Part shown: piece by piece, positions 24,742-37,755 of the stretch | Numbering within the stretch: position 1 is the first letter of the stretch | Layout: every line of letters starts with the position of its first letter | NCBI GenBank assembly: GCA_002914805.1 | Contig: JXTB01000186.1 | Span: 453,175-517,174, forward strand | Origin: Parasponia andersonii | Taxonomy: Eukaryota; Streptophyta; Magnoliopsida; Rosales; Cannabaceae | Reading direction: 5' to 3' | Length of the DNA stretch: 64,000 bases | Made by a program: the position numbers and the translations under genes | Notes under the pieces: generated by a model | What the model was told of the DNA's origin: nothing | The model's input: only the letters and a program-made list of their open reading frames with translations | The model's database searches: none

Positions 24742-27700
24742 TCATGAGTACTCAAAATGATGATCAGTCTCATCAAAGATCTCCTCCTATATGAATGCAG
24801 AAACATTGTCAGAAAAAAACCATCTATGACAACCTGTAAGAGAAAATAGAGTAGTTAGTATGGTCAAGTGATCTCTTGTACCTGCAAAAGCTCCTCAATG
24901 ACATCCTCCATTGTGATAATGCCAACGGCTTCTTCCTCTTCAGGGAGCTTGGGAAGTGGATTGCCGTCTATCTGCAGGATATCTGAGTACATGTCCTTTG
25001 TCCACTTCTTGCTCCTAGATCCACTCCTATATAGATTGTTTGCGCTGTTGGGAAAACTCTTCCACTTCTGTAGTGATCTCTTACTCTTTAGTACCTTCTC
25101 TTGAGAAGGCTTTTCACCATCAATGTCAACTCTTACGTCTTTAACTGGACCTATAGTGAGCGGAAATAAAAGGACGGAACCAGTAATTATTTAATAAATC
25201 AAGGGTGAAAAAAAAAAACGAAGGAAGTTGGTGGTTACTGTCAGCAAGTTTTTCAGCAGACTCCTCCACTATCTTGTTATGTCTTCTTACAACGACAGCC
25301 ATGTGACTATGACCTTTCTGAAACTCATTCAATATATCATACAATGGCAAAGTTTCTAGAACCCTGTAAGACAATTGTGGAAAATCAGAGTTATGGGCCA
25401 TATGATACATCTAAAGGAATTCTAGAAACATCCTACACATGCTTCTCTACTATTAAAAAACGTGATTCCTTCAACAAAGAAAAATACCTTGGGATCCTAC
25501 GTATAGTGACATTCTTCACAGGAACCTCATCTTCAGGATGGATAGTCAATAAATTTTTTACCTAAATATCAAATTTAAAAGTCTAGGAAATGTCTCAAAA
25601 ATATAGCATAAAAAAACTGGCATAGGCTAGTAAGAAATTCGTTCCTAGTAGACTTTGAAATAAGACTTGAACCATCATTCATAATGCATAGGTGGGAAAA
25701 GTCATTACCAGGACAAGTCCAATTATGTTTGTACGTTCCTCATAATAAACAGGTACTCTACTATGCCCTTTTTCCAATATCATACCCATCAAATTCCTGC
25801 AAGATAACAAGTATTAGTCTAGTTAAGCAAAATTGACCAACCAAAACAAGACAACTTTTCTGTTATATGTTCTGAAAAATATCATACCTGTTGAGCTTGG
25901 CATTGATATCAATTGAAAAAGTTTCAGATATAGAAGTCATAGCATCACCAGCTGTTTTCTCAGAGAGCTCAAGGGCTCCAGCAATAATTGTTGTCTCATC
26001 ATGTGTCAATTCTCCACCTTTTCCAGCCTAAAAATTTGTAGGGTCAAAAACTGGACAGTATAATGGAAGACCTCCAGAATAGATAAGTTTATTAAGCTAG
26101 GGTTTTTTTTTTTCATTTTCGATTATTGTTTAGTAAGAAAGCTTGTTTTCTTGAACAACACAAAATTAAGGAGAAAACCAAAACAGCATCAAAATAAGCC
26201 ATGAAAAATAAGACAAGTCAAATAAACAGCAGCTGAATGATCTAAACAATCAAACTCCAACTAGTAAAATGGTGAAACAATGATAATATTGATTATGATG
26301 TGAAAGTTTGAAAATACAGAAAGCAGTTTTACATACCTCATTTCCATGCAAATCAACGAGTGTTTTCAACTCAGCTCTACGAAATAAAGCAACATGTCTA
26401 TGTCCCAGCAGAAAGTCTAACAGCTGGAAAAATCAATGCGAAGAAATAAACCAACATTAAATACTATGTAGTATCTGGTTAGTATCACTTACATAAACCA
26501 AATAAATAGATGAATACTCATCATAAATACCTTGCTAATTGGAAATGCCACCGGAAAGCAGATCCAAACGAGAACTCGGACAACAGGGGCTACGGTAGCT
26601 CCAATGGCCAAACCATATCGAGAACAGACTGATTGTGGGATAATCTGATAAAGAAAGTACAGCAATATTCACATATGCACAACCACACACACAAGCTCTC
26701 ACACCATGAAGTACTTTATTGACAAACTGAAAATTTTATGATAATGTATCAAAAGCCTTAGCTCCCATCTACTCGCACAAATCATGTCAGGGGCTTGAAT
26801 CCACTATTAAGAAGATCAATCTAAAAGTGTGTGCCCACCGGCAAAAAGTTCTACTAATAAAATGTGAGAAACATAAACAAAGAACCCTATAGTTAAAAAG
26901 GGTTTGACTATCTGGCCTTACTTGCCTTTCTATATATGCAATAAAACAGATACTTCACTCACCTCACCAAAAAGGAGAATCAATGTCACCGAGATTAGAA
27001 TAGCACCCCATGCTGTAACCAGACCATCCAGAAAAATGGGAAGTGCCTGAGAAAAGGAGCAGCCATTAAAACATTTGAAATGTACATAGCAACTGTTAAA
27101 TAAGCTTAAGTAAATTCACCTCCATAGCAGCCGCATTGCAAATTAGTAGAGTACACAGCAATAAATGTTGATTTTTGACGACTGGCAATATCTTTGCTGC
27201 AATGTTAAGGTTCAAAAATCAGTATGAGCAGAATTCATAGTCACACTACAACTTTCCGCCTGATGTCACTCGATAACACGACACTAAGACAGAGGCGAAA
27301 ACAAGACTCAGTAAACTTTCTGATAGCTACAACAAACATAGAAGTGGATAATCAACTGGAACAGAAAACTAAGCTAACAAGACCAGGACATACAAAGGAC
27401 TTCTAATTGGTGGGCATAGGATTTGTGAAACAAGTGAACCACTGATAGCAATCACGAGAGGAAAGCAAACGATGACACCAATAATACCAGATACAATTTC
27501 AGTCAATACGAAATGATCAACAAGTGGCATCCTCATTCAAATTCAATATAGGGTTACCTGCATTTTGTAGGCCATGGCTTCTCAATCTTTTTATAAGCAT
27601 AAGGCAGTTGAAAAAGTACAGTAGTACTACTCGGATCATCAAACATATGGATTCTGATTGGTTGGTGATTCAACTATTTGCATAGAATCAGAGTTTTAAA

Positions 27701-28289
27701 AATGAAAGAAAACCAAAAGCCATTTACTTTTGTGCGATACTCGTGGACTAATAGCAACAACGAATTCATATAAAACTAATGAAAATAGCAATCAATAACC
27801 CTAATTATTTGTCCATATGGAAAATGCATATAAATATAATGAATAAATTTGCATTAATATTTCTCTATATGTCAAAGCTAGCCAAACAATTAATTGAATT
27901 AAATAAGCTCTCTTAAAGTTATTTCAAAAGAAAAAACGCATCTAAGGTCCGACATCATAATGATTCTACCATTTTCCAATATACAATACCCTTTTTCTTT
28001 CCCTTTCTTAAATTTTCTGAGCAACCAAACAGAGCATAACATTACCACCCTCAAAAAAGCATAAAGGGGAAAAGGGTATTAGACAAAGACGAAGAGGGTA
28101 TATGAAGGTACCGGCATATATGCGATCCTTGGGCGTTCCAGACTTAGCCAAGACTTCGAGATCGACAAGGCTGAGGGACATGAGGCCCAAGGTGAGCCCA
28201 GACATCAAACCGGCGAAAACCACCAAGAGAACGATCACCACTATATGAACGAAAAACCCACTTTCGCAACACCGATATTCCACTGCCAT
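24742..28289 (-). CDS. DUF21 and CBS domain membrane protein (CNNM-like)
   Basis: Eleven exons on the minus strand: 28289-28112, 27196-27120, 27046-26963, 26644-26531, 26423-26337, 26027-25888, 25796-25709, 25561-25488, 25363-25239, 25150-24882 and 24786-24742. They join without a break to 426 residues, the size of Arabidopsis At4g33700 and At2g14520 proteins. The N-terminal DUF21/CNNM transporter domain starts with a hydrophobic segment containing [20 protein letters not shown] and has further membrane segments ([34 protein letters not shown]). After it come [20 protein letters not shown] and a CBS pair ([20 protein letters not shown], ..[11 protein letters not shown].., [20 protein letters not shown]). 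Relatives (CNNM/CorC) handle Mg2+ and other cations at membranes; the plant substrate is unproven. Ends HHFEYS. Confidence 0.9.
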
Positions 28290-28640
28290 TAACGACCACC
28301 TTCTTCTTCTTCCTCACCTCCCAATTCTTCACCAACAAAACCCCAATTTCCACTCGGACAGGCTAGAACTAGAACCAGAGCTTCGCCACCTCCATTGCTC
28401 ACCTCTCGCCGTCCAGTTATACAAAATTAATTAATTAATTAATTAAATTTCGCAAACCAAAACGTTTCAGAGAGAGAGAAAGACAAGGACAAAGCCTTAG
28501 AGCATTATAGAGGAGATTATGATGAAGATGATGATGGTGGTGGTGGTGGTGGTGGTGGTGGTGTACACAGTACACTTGGAGAGAGATTTTATACGTGTAT
28601 ACGGGTATATTTCTATCTCGGATACCAAATTTAATATTAA
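28290..28640. promoter_or_regulatory. 5' leader/promoter of the DUF21 gene with (GGT)n
   Basis: Upstream of the minus-strand start codon lies a leader with a GAA-rich stretch, ATTAATTAATTAATTAAT at about 28428-28445 and a GGT trinucleotide repeat of about ten units near 28529-28561. On the minus strand the repeat reads as ACC/CAC and produces a spurious poly-His frame. Confidence 0.5.
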
Positions 28641-30288
28641 GGACCAAGGAAAACAGTTACCAATACGCGAGAGTATGAGTAATGTCACATTTAACTAATG
28701 TATATTAAAGTTGGCCTTTCAAATTAAAAAATTAAAATAAACAATAAAAAGTAAATTGGGATTTTGTGCAGGGCACACTCAAAATATAAAAATATATTAG
28801 TTTTGACTTTTTTTAATATATGTGATGAAAAAAAATAATAATTTATGAAATATTTATAAATATCATTTAATGAATATTTCTAAATTTTAAAATTATTCCT
28901 GACTCGATTATAGTAGAAATTTTTTTACTAAGTCAAAGAAATTAAAAGTGACAGAGACAGCATTAGGGGGACAGTTAACTATATTCGATTAAGGTCAAAA
29001 TTTTTAGATTACGGTCGAACACCAGCCAAAAATTTTAACTGGTGACTTCGACACTAGTCGAATTGTTCGACTATGGTTGAATGGTGGCCCAACTCTAATC
29101 GAAAATAATCGATTAGAGTTAAAATTTTTCAGCCACCGGTTAGAAAAATAATCGGAACAACAGGATCAGGATTATTTCAACAGCCACCGGTTGAAATTTT
29201 TCGATCTAGTCGAGCAGAGGCGTCGCTGTAAGAATCAGGATCGGGACCGGTGGTAGCGGTTAAAGTAGTTTAAAGTTTGTTGAAAAAATAAAATATCTAA
29301 GTAATTTTATATGTGTGACATGAGAATTAGGGTTAGTTTTGAAAACATTAACGAGTATTTTTTAGTACAAAGATTTAGTATACCGTTTAGGTGTCAATTC
29401 TCCATAAAATATAATCCATCACTATTGAATTATTTTTTAATTCTAATACCAATTTACGAAGCATAGAGTAAGAGTAAAACTGAGGTAGATATAATATTTT
29501 TTTTATAAAGATAATGAAAAGATAGGTGGTTATTTGGGGCGGCCATAGGAGCTCTAACCTTTTTTAAAAATGTTCACCAAAATTTATGAGCATGTTGCTT
29601 CCACTGGGTAATAAGATGCATCACCTAAATTCCAACCAAATAACTAGTTAAACCAGCACCTTATAGAGCTAAGATTAGACACACTCCATTAGTCACAGAA
29701 TTGATATATTGGTATCTTTATATTTAAAACTCTCACATTTAAGACTAATGAGTAACCAGATTTAAATCCAGAACCTTAGACTCCTAAAATAAGAGTATTA
29801 TTATTAGGTCACTTGTTCGATAATAGACACATATAATATTACTATTTATTCGTCAACTCGAATAATTATATTACGATAGAAAATGACCTAACTTGGATAA
29901 TAAGCCCACAACGTTAATATTATGTATTGAGTTTGTCAATATTGCATTGACCAACATGACTTTTGGAAAATGAGTATATTATTTGGCAAGATTTTACTTT
30001 TTCTCTATTCTAACTTTCTTTTATTTTTGAGAGTAAAATTGTATATTATTTGGCACACTTGTGCTACTATAATACATTGACATTCAAAACATCCATCTAA
30101 TAATGAATAAGACTTAGGTGGGTCTCATAACAACGTTTCAAAACCCATTGTATTTCTCGATAAAGACATCTCTTCATCGTGATAGCAGTTATCGTAAAAT
30201 CCTGATAGCACCATAAAATCATATCAATCAGCCTCTCTAATATGCAATGGACATGGATGGAGCCATATTGTCTCTAGGGCTAAAAGCA

Positions 30289-30301
30289 CCCCCCCCCCCC
30301 C

Positions 30302-30375
<74 letters not shown>
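30289..30375. repeat. Consecutive C21-T25-A41 homopolymers
   Basis: Three pure homopolymer blocks follow one another without interruption. The reported lengths are likely inexact. It may be the tail junction of a decayed element or a polymerase/assembly artefact. Confidence 0.8.
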
Positions 30376-30376
<1 letters not shown>

Positions 30377-30885
30377 AAATACAAAGTATTACCTTTGTAA
30401 TTCTTGATTGACATTATCTTTCCAAGTATACAGTCGTTGTGAAAATTCGTACTCTATATTAGAAATTTTATTAGATTAGAAAAAATAAATAGAAAAAAGA
30501 AACAAGTGTCATGATATTGTTTCGAAAAAAAAAAGTATTCTGATGTTGCAAAAGCTTATGTGTATCTTGTGCATTATACATATTCAAAAGTTAATTATAT
30601 TAGCTTATAAAAAAATTTAATAAAATTAAAAATAAAATATATTAAAAAGTTAATTGGATTAGAAAAAAAAAGTAAATAAAAGAAAAAGCGTCGTGTCCTA
30701 CATATGTATCCTTTTATAAATAAAAGTAAAAATAAAAAGGAAATAAGCATCTCGATATTGAAAAATTCTTAATATACTTCGTATTATGCACATCAGAAAG
30801 TTGATTAGATTAGCTTATAGAAAAGGTAATTAGATTAGGGTAAAAATAACAAAAAAAAAAATGAAAGAACAACTGTTGTGCTTGC

Positions 30886-31020
30886 CCATGGGACTAGTTC
30901 AATGGGTGGAGTAGGGTAGGGATAAAGTATTAGGTTTAACTCCCAAAGTGTGCAAGTGTATGAGTTATTTTTATTTAATTATAATAAGTAGAAATTATTT
31001 GTTAAGTTTGCGTTAAGTAT
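30886..31020 (+). mobile_element. Possible tRNA-derived SINE remnant
   Basis: GGACTAGTTCAATGGGTGGAG has the look of an A-box region, and about 40 bp later AGGTTTAACTCCC could be a decayed B box. The 3' part is AT-rich and resembles the 3' part of the SINE at 50327-50518. No clear target duplication found. Confidence 0.3.
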
Positions 31021-32683
31021 TATGCCCTAATATACATTGTATTATGTATAATAGAAAGTCATTAAATTGCTATACCTTTTAGAAAAATGCTACGGTTTTC
31101 CGCCAACACGAAAGAAATGACAAGATAAAGCTAATAATCTATTGATTGTTGACTTTGGCACACTTCTTAGTATTGCTACAATGAAAATGCCTTTTGTTAT
31201 GAATATTGTGAAAAATCAATTACCTAATTGATGAATATTGTGAACAATCAATTACTTAATCAAATAAGAAAACAGTTGATGAATGATAGTTAGTTTGCAT
31301 ACATTTAAAGAAACTTTTGAGGGTACTGATAATGAAATTATAATATTATGATTTAGAACTTGAAAATTTATTAGGCACAGGCACAGTTAAGTTTAGTTAC
31401 TAATTTGTTTAAGCGAAATATTTGCAAATTTTTCATGTTAGAAATGACTATTCTTAGGAATACAACCTCTATAATTTTCTTCATATACTAGATCAACTAT
31501 TATCCTATCAGTCATACTTAGGCTTGGGCGGAGCTACTAAGGACGAATGCAACCCCCTTAATTTTTGTCTTAGTTCAACTTGTTAGATTAGATTAAAAAT
31601 GTGTTTATCTTTTTTCTAACATTTTGAATATATAGACATTACTCCTCCTAAAATCTCAAATTTATACACATGCATTTATAAGCTCTTAAAGTTTTAAGTA
31701 GGGGTATTCACGATTCGATTTGGTCAGTCTGAACTCCTACATATTGACTAAACCGCATGTTCGGTTATTCTAAACCACCATATTGTGCGGTTTGTCACGG
31801 CTGATCTAAGCCGGTCAGACCGTATTTCTATTTTGTAATAAAATTTAGGCAGTTTCTACAGTTTGGGTTTTGTCAGTTGCAGACCTGGGCTTTGATAGAT
31901 TAGACATTCACTTTTTAAACTTCAATTTTTTGAAAAAAAGAAATCACTTTTTAAAACAAAAAAAAAAAAGAAAATATATCACATTTTTTAATCTTAACCA
32001 AAGTAACTCTAAAATCTAAAAATCAAACAAAAAATAAGTATAAACCATCTAAAATATAAATCATAAAATGTTACATCCAAATCAAAGTATCACATTAAAT
32101 TTAAAATTTAAATTACAATCTAATCGAAATCTAATAAATAACATAAAAATAACTTAATAATAGATCAAGTCTTTTCTAGGACTTATAAACTAATTGAGAA
32201 TATCTTAAAATAAATAAATAAATAAAAATCATCTAACAAACTATAACATAAGAATAACTTAAATGTAGGCTAAGTTACGACACTAAAAAAAGACTTCAAA
32301 CTTCGTCATTCGTTAGCACTGCGAAAAATAAAAAAGTATTAGATACAAATATCGCACCTTAACATCCATTGCAAAAAATTATATATTAAAGGAAAAAAAA
32401 AAAAGAGGATAAGATCATGTATTACCATCAAACCTAATCAAGGTTTACTACTTTTGATGTCAAAGTTGATTTCTCTACAAAGTGAAAATTTATATAATGT
32501 TAGACAATTACAATGTTACAATGCATGGTTAATAATTAATACAAAATAACAAATATGCTTGTTGTGTAAAAAAAATTATTACATGATTCAACACTTTCAT
32601 AAATTTCAATCTCTTCCAAAATTGGAGCCACGCCGAAAAGTAAGGATTTGGATCTCAACCAATTTTGGCAACAAATCAAAACT

Positions 32684-34050
32684 TCAGCTATTTGAGCTCC
32701 GAAAATAATCAAACACTTTATCTCTAGTGCTAAAAGCAGACTCTGAAGCTACAGTTGAAACTTGGACGGCTAAAACATCTCGAGCAATTGCACTAAGAAC
32801 ATGAAACTTGACTTTCCACCATTCTAAGATGTCAAATTTTGGATTCTTCATATTCTCAACACATTCAGCTAGATATCTATCAAACTCATTTTTCAAGTTA
32901 GATGACTCATCTTTAGCATATTCTTTATCAAGCTCATATTCCAAGTCAAAAAGATTCTCATCATCAGAATCTACCACACTTATTTTCTCTTGAGAAGATG
33001 ACCCAACAACTTGAGTATTGTCACTTTGTTGCACTTTGAATTCATTTGTTGCATAGTGATTCACTAACTTTGTTTTGCAACTCTTAATAGTAGCTATGAT
33101 AATATTAACCTCTTCCTTATTATAAAACTTTTTCAAATAAAAGTGCATATATTTCAATTTGTGCCTAAGATCAAGGATTACTACCATATAAAGAAGAATA
33201 TTTTGTCTTTCAATATTACCCCAATACTTATCGAATTTTACCTTCATCCTAGTAGCCATATTTGTCCAAATTGAATCCTTACTTGAATACCAGTTGATTA
33301 ATTTTCCATGCACTACTGAAATCTCATGAAAATAAATATTTGAAGTAACAAACAAGGAAGCACTAAACTTTAAAGTAGCTTTATAAAAAGTCTTCAAAAA
33401 TTTACAAAATTTACTATAATTCTGCTAATCTTTACTTACTGGTGGCACTAAAGGTTTTTTCTTATGTCTATCTTCCTCACAAAAGTATTGTAAATATAAA
33501 CTATCATTCACTTCTAATAATTAAAAGCATCAACAAATCTCAATGCATGCTCCAACATTAAATAAGTGGAGTTCCACCTAATTGGCTCATCTAAGCAAAC
33601 AAGAGTATTCTGCTCTTTACAAGTGTTCGTCACACAACTTTGAATCTAGCCAACCTTGAAGGAGAAGTTCTAACTTACTTAAAGGGATTACGGATAGTTG
33701 CATTAGAATTATCTAACTTATTCAATCCATCTTGTACTATCAAGTTGAGGATATGAGCTAAACATCTCACATAAATATTCTCCATCACAAATGACACTTT
33801 TCCAAATTTGCAATCTCTTCTTTATGGGACTAATAGCCATATTGTTAGAAGTATCATTATCAATTGTAATTGTAAATACTGTCTCAATACTCGTTGTTTC
33901 AAAAATGTCTCAATTGCTTTGCCTATTATCTCTCCCTTATGATTAAGAATTTAACAAAACTTCAAAATCTTTTTTTGCATTTTCATTCAATCTAAAAAGT
34001 GAACGTTAACACCATATAATTAACATTCTGAACAGAAGTCCACGTGTTAG
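32684..34050 (-). pseudogene. hAT transposase C-terminal half (relic)
   Basis: The frame at 33397-32684 reads as the RNase H-fold and C-terminal dimerisation part of a RICESLEEPER-type hAT transposase: YFHEISVVHGKLINW, IWTNMATRMKVKFDKYWG, DILEWWKVKFHVLS, ARDVLAVQVSTVASESAFST. Upstream (33980-33420) the minus strand still shows RWNSTYLMLEHALRF and YVRCLAHILNLIVQDGL but with stops and shifts. It ends abruptly at 34050 within the NVNYMV region, where MUSTANG sequence begins. Confidence 0.8.
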
Positions 34051-34053
34051 TAA

Positions 34054-34531
34054 TGCATCAACTTTCCAAGTTCTTCGATCCGATGAAGTTGAATTCGAGA
34101 TCCTTTCAGCTGAGCGATAATACATTGTGAACATTGGTACACACAGTTGTTCCTGCCGTGATTGGCAACTTCATGGAATACCATGTTCACATGCGGTTGC
34201 AGCCCTCATCTCTTGTCGAAAAGATGTATATGCATTCGCAGAGAAGTGCTTTACCGTTGCTAGTTACCGTGAGAGTTATGCTGAAGAAATATACCCCATC
34301 CCCGGGAAACTTGAATGGAGAAAGACAGATGAGGCTGCTACAGATGATGATGCCCAGGTAGTAAGGCCACCAAAGTTTCGTCGGCCACCAGGACGCCCTG
34401 AAAAGAAACGGATTTGTATAGAGGAACTCAATCGTGAGAAACACACAGTACATTGTAGTCGGTGTAACCAAACCGGTCATTACAAGACAACCTGCAAAGC
34501 AGATATGATGGATACTATCGAACAATTTTAG
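34054..34531 (+). pseudogene. MUSTANG 3' fragment (copy)
   Basis: Covers the C-terminal quarter of the gene at 1260-3011 (SWIM finger through CCHC knuckle and stop) plus 3' UTR. The codon after the AER residues is TAA instead of TCA, so the frame inherited from the parent is broken; only an internal ATG at 34127 gives a 134-residue frame. No promoter or N-terminal domains. It carries about ten substitutions in 640 bp relative to the parent. Confidence 0.85.
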
Positions 34532-35284
34532 GTGTGATTTTGTATTATATTAGATCACCAAAAACTTAGTTTCCGTGTAGAGTAGAGATTCTTAGTATAG
34601 GTCATACCCGATATCAAGGCCACGTAAATTTGGAAACCTGTTGTAGTGTATCTTAAATGTACGCGTAATTGGATAATTGGAACACTTACAGAAAAACTAA
34701 CTGAATCTCAAAAAACAGTACTTAATAAAGTTATAACACGCAATAAAAAAGGGGGGAAAAAAATGTAGATGCAAGTGAAAATGTAGCGATAACAGTTGTC
34801 TATAGAATATTATACAGTTCCAATAACAATAGTTTCTGCATACAAAAGATCTTCCAAATTGAAATTAATAAGAAGTTACTTAATGCCCCTCCAATCCTAT
34901 TCGGCCGCCCCTGCCTATGATGACAAAGTTTCTTTAGATTAACTTGGGATATGATGACTCGGTTCTTGCAGGGCATGACATGAATAACCCTCGAAAATTT
35001 TAGTGTTTATTTAGCATTTTTGATATTACTTTTGAAGGCAAAAAAGAAAAAGGAAAAATCTACGAATAAAGTTTCAACCCGTTCTAGAAAGACTGTACCT
35101 TGCTATTTGGATTTTTTTTTTTTTTTTTGGTGATGATTAGTAAAAATTCAACCAGGTAGAAGTGAATGAAGTATTTTTTTTTTCTTTTCATTTGTGTGTA
35201 TTTGTAATTTGTATTATTATTTAAGTGAATTGGTAGTTATGTTTGATTTCTATATTATTTTTGTTTATTTGTTATGTTTATGAG

Positions 35285-35963
35285 CAGCAGATGAGTGAAG
35301 TTTATCCTACTTGCTTGCTACCAATCTCGTCGAGATCTGATGCATGCAGGTATTAATTTTTGTTATCCAATTCATATATTTTGACTTTGTGTGTTCTTGA
35401 TTCGGAATGTAACATGTATCTTTCTCATAACATTATTCTTTTGTGGTGATGAAGTTGAGAAAAGAAACAAATATTACGACTTGGTTGAAGCAAGTGAGGT
35501 GCTTATTTATTCATTTGTAGTGTTTTTATAACTTTAATGTGAACTAGAAGTGTTGTAATGTGAAATATTACACCCGCGGCAAAGCAAGTAGGAAGATATG
35601 CACTTTATGTTTTCAACCAAAGAGAGGTTAGAATTGCAATTTTTTCCCCTTTTACTAGAAACTGCTATTACTCGTATTTCTTTCTTCTGAGTAAATTTTT
35701 TTTTTATTTTTATTTTTTATGGTGCTTCCATAAAGAATCTCACTTGTAGAAAAATTGTCAGAGCGAATAAGCAGGTCGTTGGTGGCATCATATCCTATTT
35801 GACGATCCAAGCTTTGGACAAGCGCTTTTATGAAGTGAAGGTTTTCGTTCCGCCAAACTTTGAACTGAAGCATGTCAAAGTTCATTTTGTTAGACTTGCT
35901 GTTCACTATCCTGAACTCCAATACCCTTCAGGCTGGGCTCAAGAATCGGTACCACTGGAGTAG
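35285..35963 (+). pseudogene. Cystatin-related unit, copy 2 alpha
   Basis: An exon opening MSEVYPTCLL (35291) is followed by QVGRYALYVFN (35585-35630) and, after an intron, an exon from about 35735 with KQVVGG, the canonical cystatin QxVxG loop, then FYEVKVFVPPNFELKH and a stop at 35961-35963. This unit keeps a longer C-terminus than the 15.2-kb copy. The intervening exons are shortened by a deletion, so a full protein is unlikely. Confidence 0.45.
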
Positions 35964-35998
35964 TATTCACTCCCAGAATCCACTCCTATTCACCTTAA

Positions 35999-36358
35999 AG
36001 AGTTTTCTTGCAAAGCAAGTAGGAAGTAATGCACTCTATGTTTTCAACCAAAGAGAGGTAAATTTGCAATTTTCTTTGCCTTTTTTATTTTCGTCCTAAA
36101 AAATGCCATTACTTGTATTTCATTTTCTAACAGATTTCTTTGTTTTTATGGTGCTTCCCTACTGATCATCTCAGGGAATGAATCTCGGTTGTAGAAAAAT
36201 TGTTCGAGCAAGTAAGCTGCAGGCTGTAAATGGTTTCATAAACAATTTGACAACCAAAGCCTCGGACAAGTGTTTTTTATGAAGCGAAGGTTTTCGTTCC
36301 ACCAAGCCTCGAAGTGAAGCACGTCAAAGTTTAATTCGTTAAACTTGCTGTGCACTAA
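35999..36358 (+). pseudogene. Cystatin-related unit, copy 2 beta
   Basis: Closely matches the 3' exons at 14963-15295 (SFLAKQVG..ALYVFNQRE; then GMNLGCRKIVRASKLQAVNG). It has decayed: a stop replaces the Tyr of GRYAL (TAA in AGTAATGCA), an extra T occurs after the Cys codon near 36278, and TTTAAT puts another stop where the other copy has TTTATT. Confidence 0.55.
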
Positions 36359-36754
36359 TGCCCTTCATGGTAGAGTCAGGAATTAGTACCATTGGACTAT
36401 TCACTCTCAGAATCCATTCCATTACCACTTAAGAGCCACCACTTATAATCTAAGTTTATGTTTATATTTGGAAAAATTAAGAACACGTTTTGATTATTTG
36501 TTTGTGGAATTTCATGGTTTATTTAGACGGTCCATGCGCTTCAAACATTGAGAGTTTGTTTTTGATATTATCGACTAAGAATGCTTTTGATTACGTAGAG
36601 TCCTCTCTTCTTTACCCGAAAATGTCGTTTCTATTGCCATATTAAAATTATTGATAGACGATATTCGAGGGAGATATTTTCTAATTAATTTTGATTTTGT
36701 TGCCAAACTTTAAACACAAGAGTCATTCATTACTAGGAGCACTCAATTTTCATT

Positions 36755-37755
36755 CATTACCTAACGGCATTACGGACAGCTGTAATAGAATTGTCTAAGT
36801 CATTCAATCTATCTTGCACTACCAAGTCTAAGATATGAGCTAAACATTTCACATGTAAATATTCTCCATCACAAATGGCACTCTTCCAAATTTACAATAT
36901 CTTCTTTACGTGACTAATAGCCCCATCGTTAGAAGTAGTATTATCAACTGTGAATATAAATTTTGTCTCAATTCCCCGTTGTTTCAAACATGCTTCGATT
37001 GCTTTGCCTATTGTCTCTCTCTTATGATTAGGAATTTGACCAAAATTCAAAATCTTTTTTTGCATTTTCATTCTGAATCTATAAAATAAATTGTTGATAC
37101 CATATAATTGACATTTTGAATAAAAGTCCTTTTGTCAGTAGTAAGAGAGACTCTTTGTGAATTCTTTACAGAGTATGATTTCAACCTTTTCTTCTTATCA
37201 TTGTTAAGATTAATGACATCTCTTGTAATTGTAATCCAAGATGAAAGAACAAATTTTGGACATACAATATTACAGAACATTTTAAAGCCCTCTTGCTCTA
37301 CAAACCTAGAGGGCAACTCAACAATGACAATCATTTTTGCACATGCAACCCTACAAACAACTTGACTAATTCTCATAGCTACAAGATTGCTACCACCAAC
37401 ACTTTTATCACCTTTCTTTTGAAAAGACAATATTTTTTGCTTCTTATCGTCTAATCTAAAAGGATATTTTTTTATACTGATTGTTCAGGTTTCAAAGAGT
37501 ACTAGTCTCATTTCTTCTAGTATCATTGGCGTAGTCTTTATCACAATAATTTTAAATAGCCCTAGGATCAGTAGGGTCCTCCTCATTTCTGGTAAAATGA
37601 TCTCAAACTTCTGATACGTGCCTAACTTTCTTTTTTTCTTGTTTGGTCTTAGTAGGCAATGGGGACTTACTCTTACAACCACTAGTTGAATCGAGGATAT
37701 TGGCCACTTAAGTGGGATTTTTCACATGAGGTGTCATATTGCTACTATCCTCCAT
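36755..37755 (-). pseudogene. hAT transposase N-terminal half (relic)
   Basis: The minus-strand start is at 37755 (MEDSSNMTPHV). A decayed BED zinc finger follows (DHFTRNEEDPTDPRA, NYCDKDYAND, with stops), then a frame at 37430-37068 with VACAKMIVIVELPSRFVEQEG, RVSLTTD and FIQNVNYMV, and finally YLHVKCLAHILDLVVQDRL to about 36755. About 380 bp at its C-terminal end overlap in content with 33660-34050 at roughly 85% identity, so the two halves may not come from one copy. Confidence 0.75.

Larger units (their letters stand above)
28641..31695. other. Intergenic repeat-rich region
   Basis: No gene seen. Contents: a stretch 28970-29260 with repeated TCGATTA/GACTA phrases; a homopolymer run of 21 C, 25 T and 41 A (30289-30375); and a SINE-like stretch at about 30886-31020. 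The 3' end of that stretch (ATAATAAGTAGAAATTATTTG) resembles the SINE at 50327-50518. Confidence 0.4.
34051..36754 (+). repeat. Segmental duplication of the MUSTANG-cystatin locus
   Basis: Three collinear parts match the locus at 2.5-15.7 kb: 34054-34688 with 2534-3157; 34695-35564 with 4903-5756; and 35999-36740 with 14963-15690. The first part is about 98% identical by eye. The copy lacks the LTR retrotransposon, the MITE and the 3165-4435 stretch, and has one extra cystatin unit (35578-35963). Both ends abut hAT transposase sequence. Confidence 0.85.

Noticed and set aside
28435..28647. Poly-histidine minus-strand frame
   Set aside because: It is the complement of a GGT microsatellite in the leader of the DUF21 gene.
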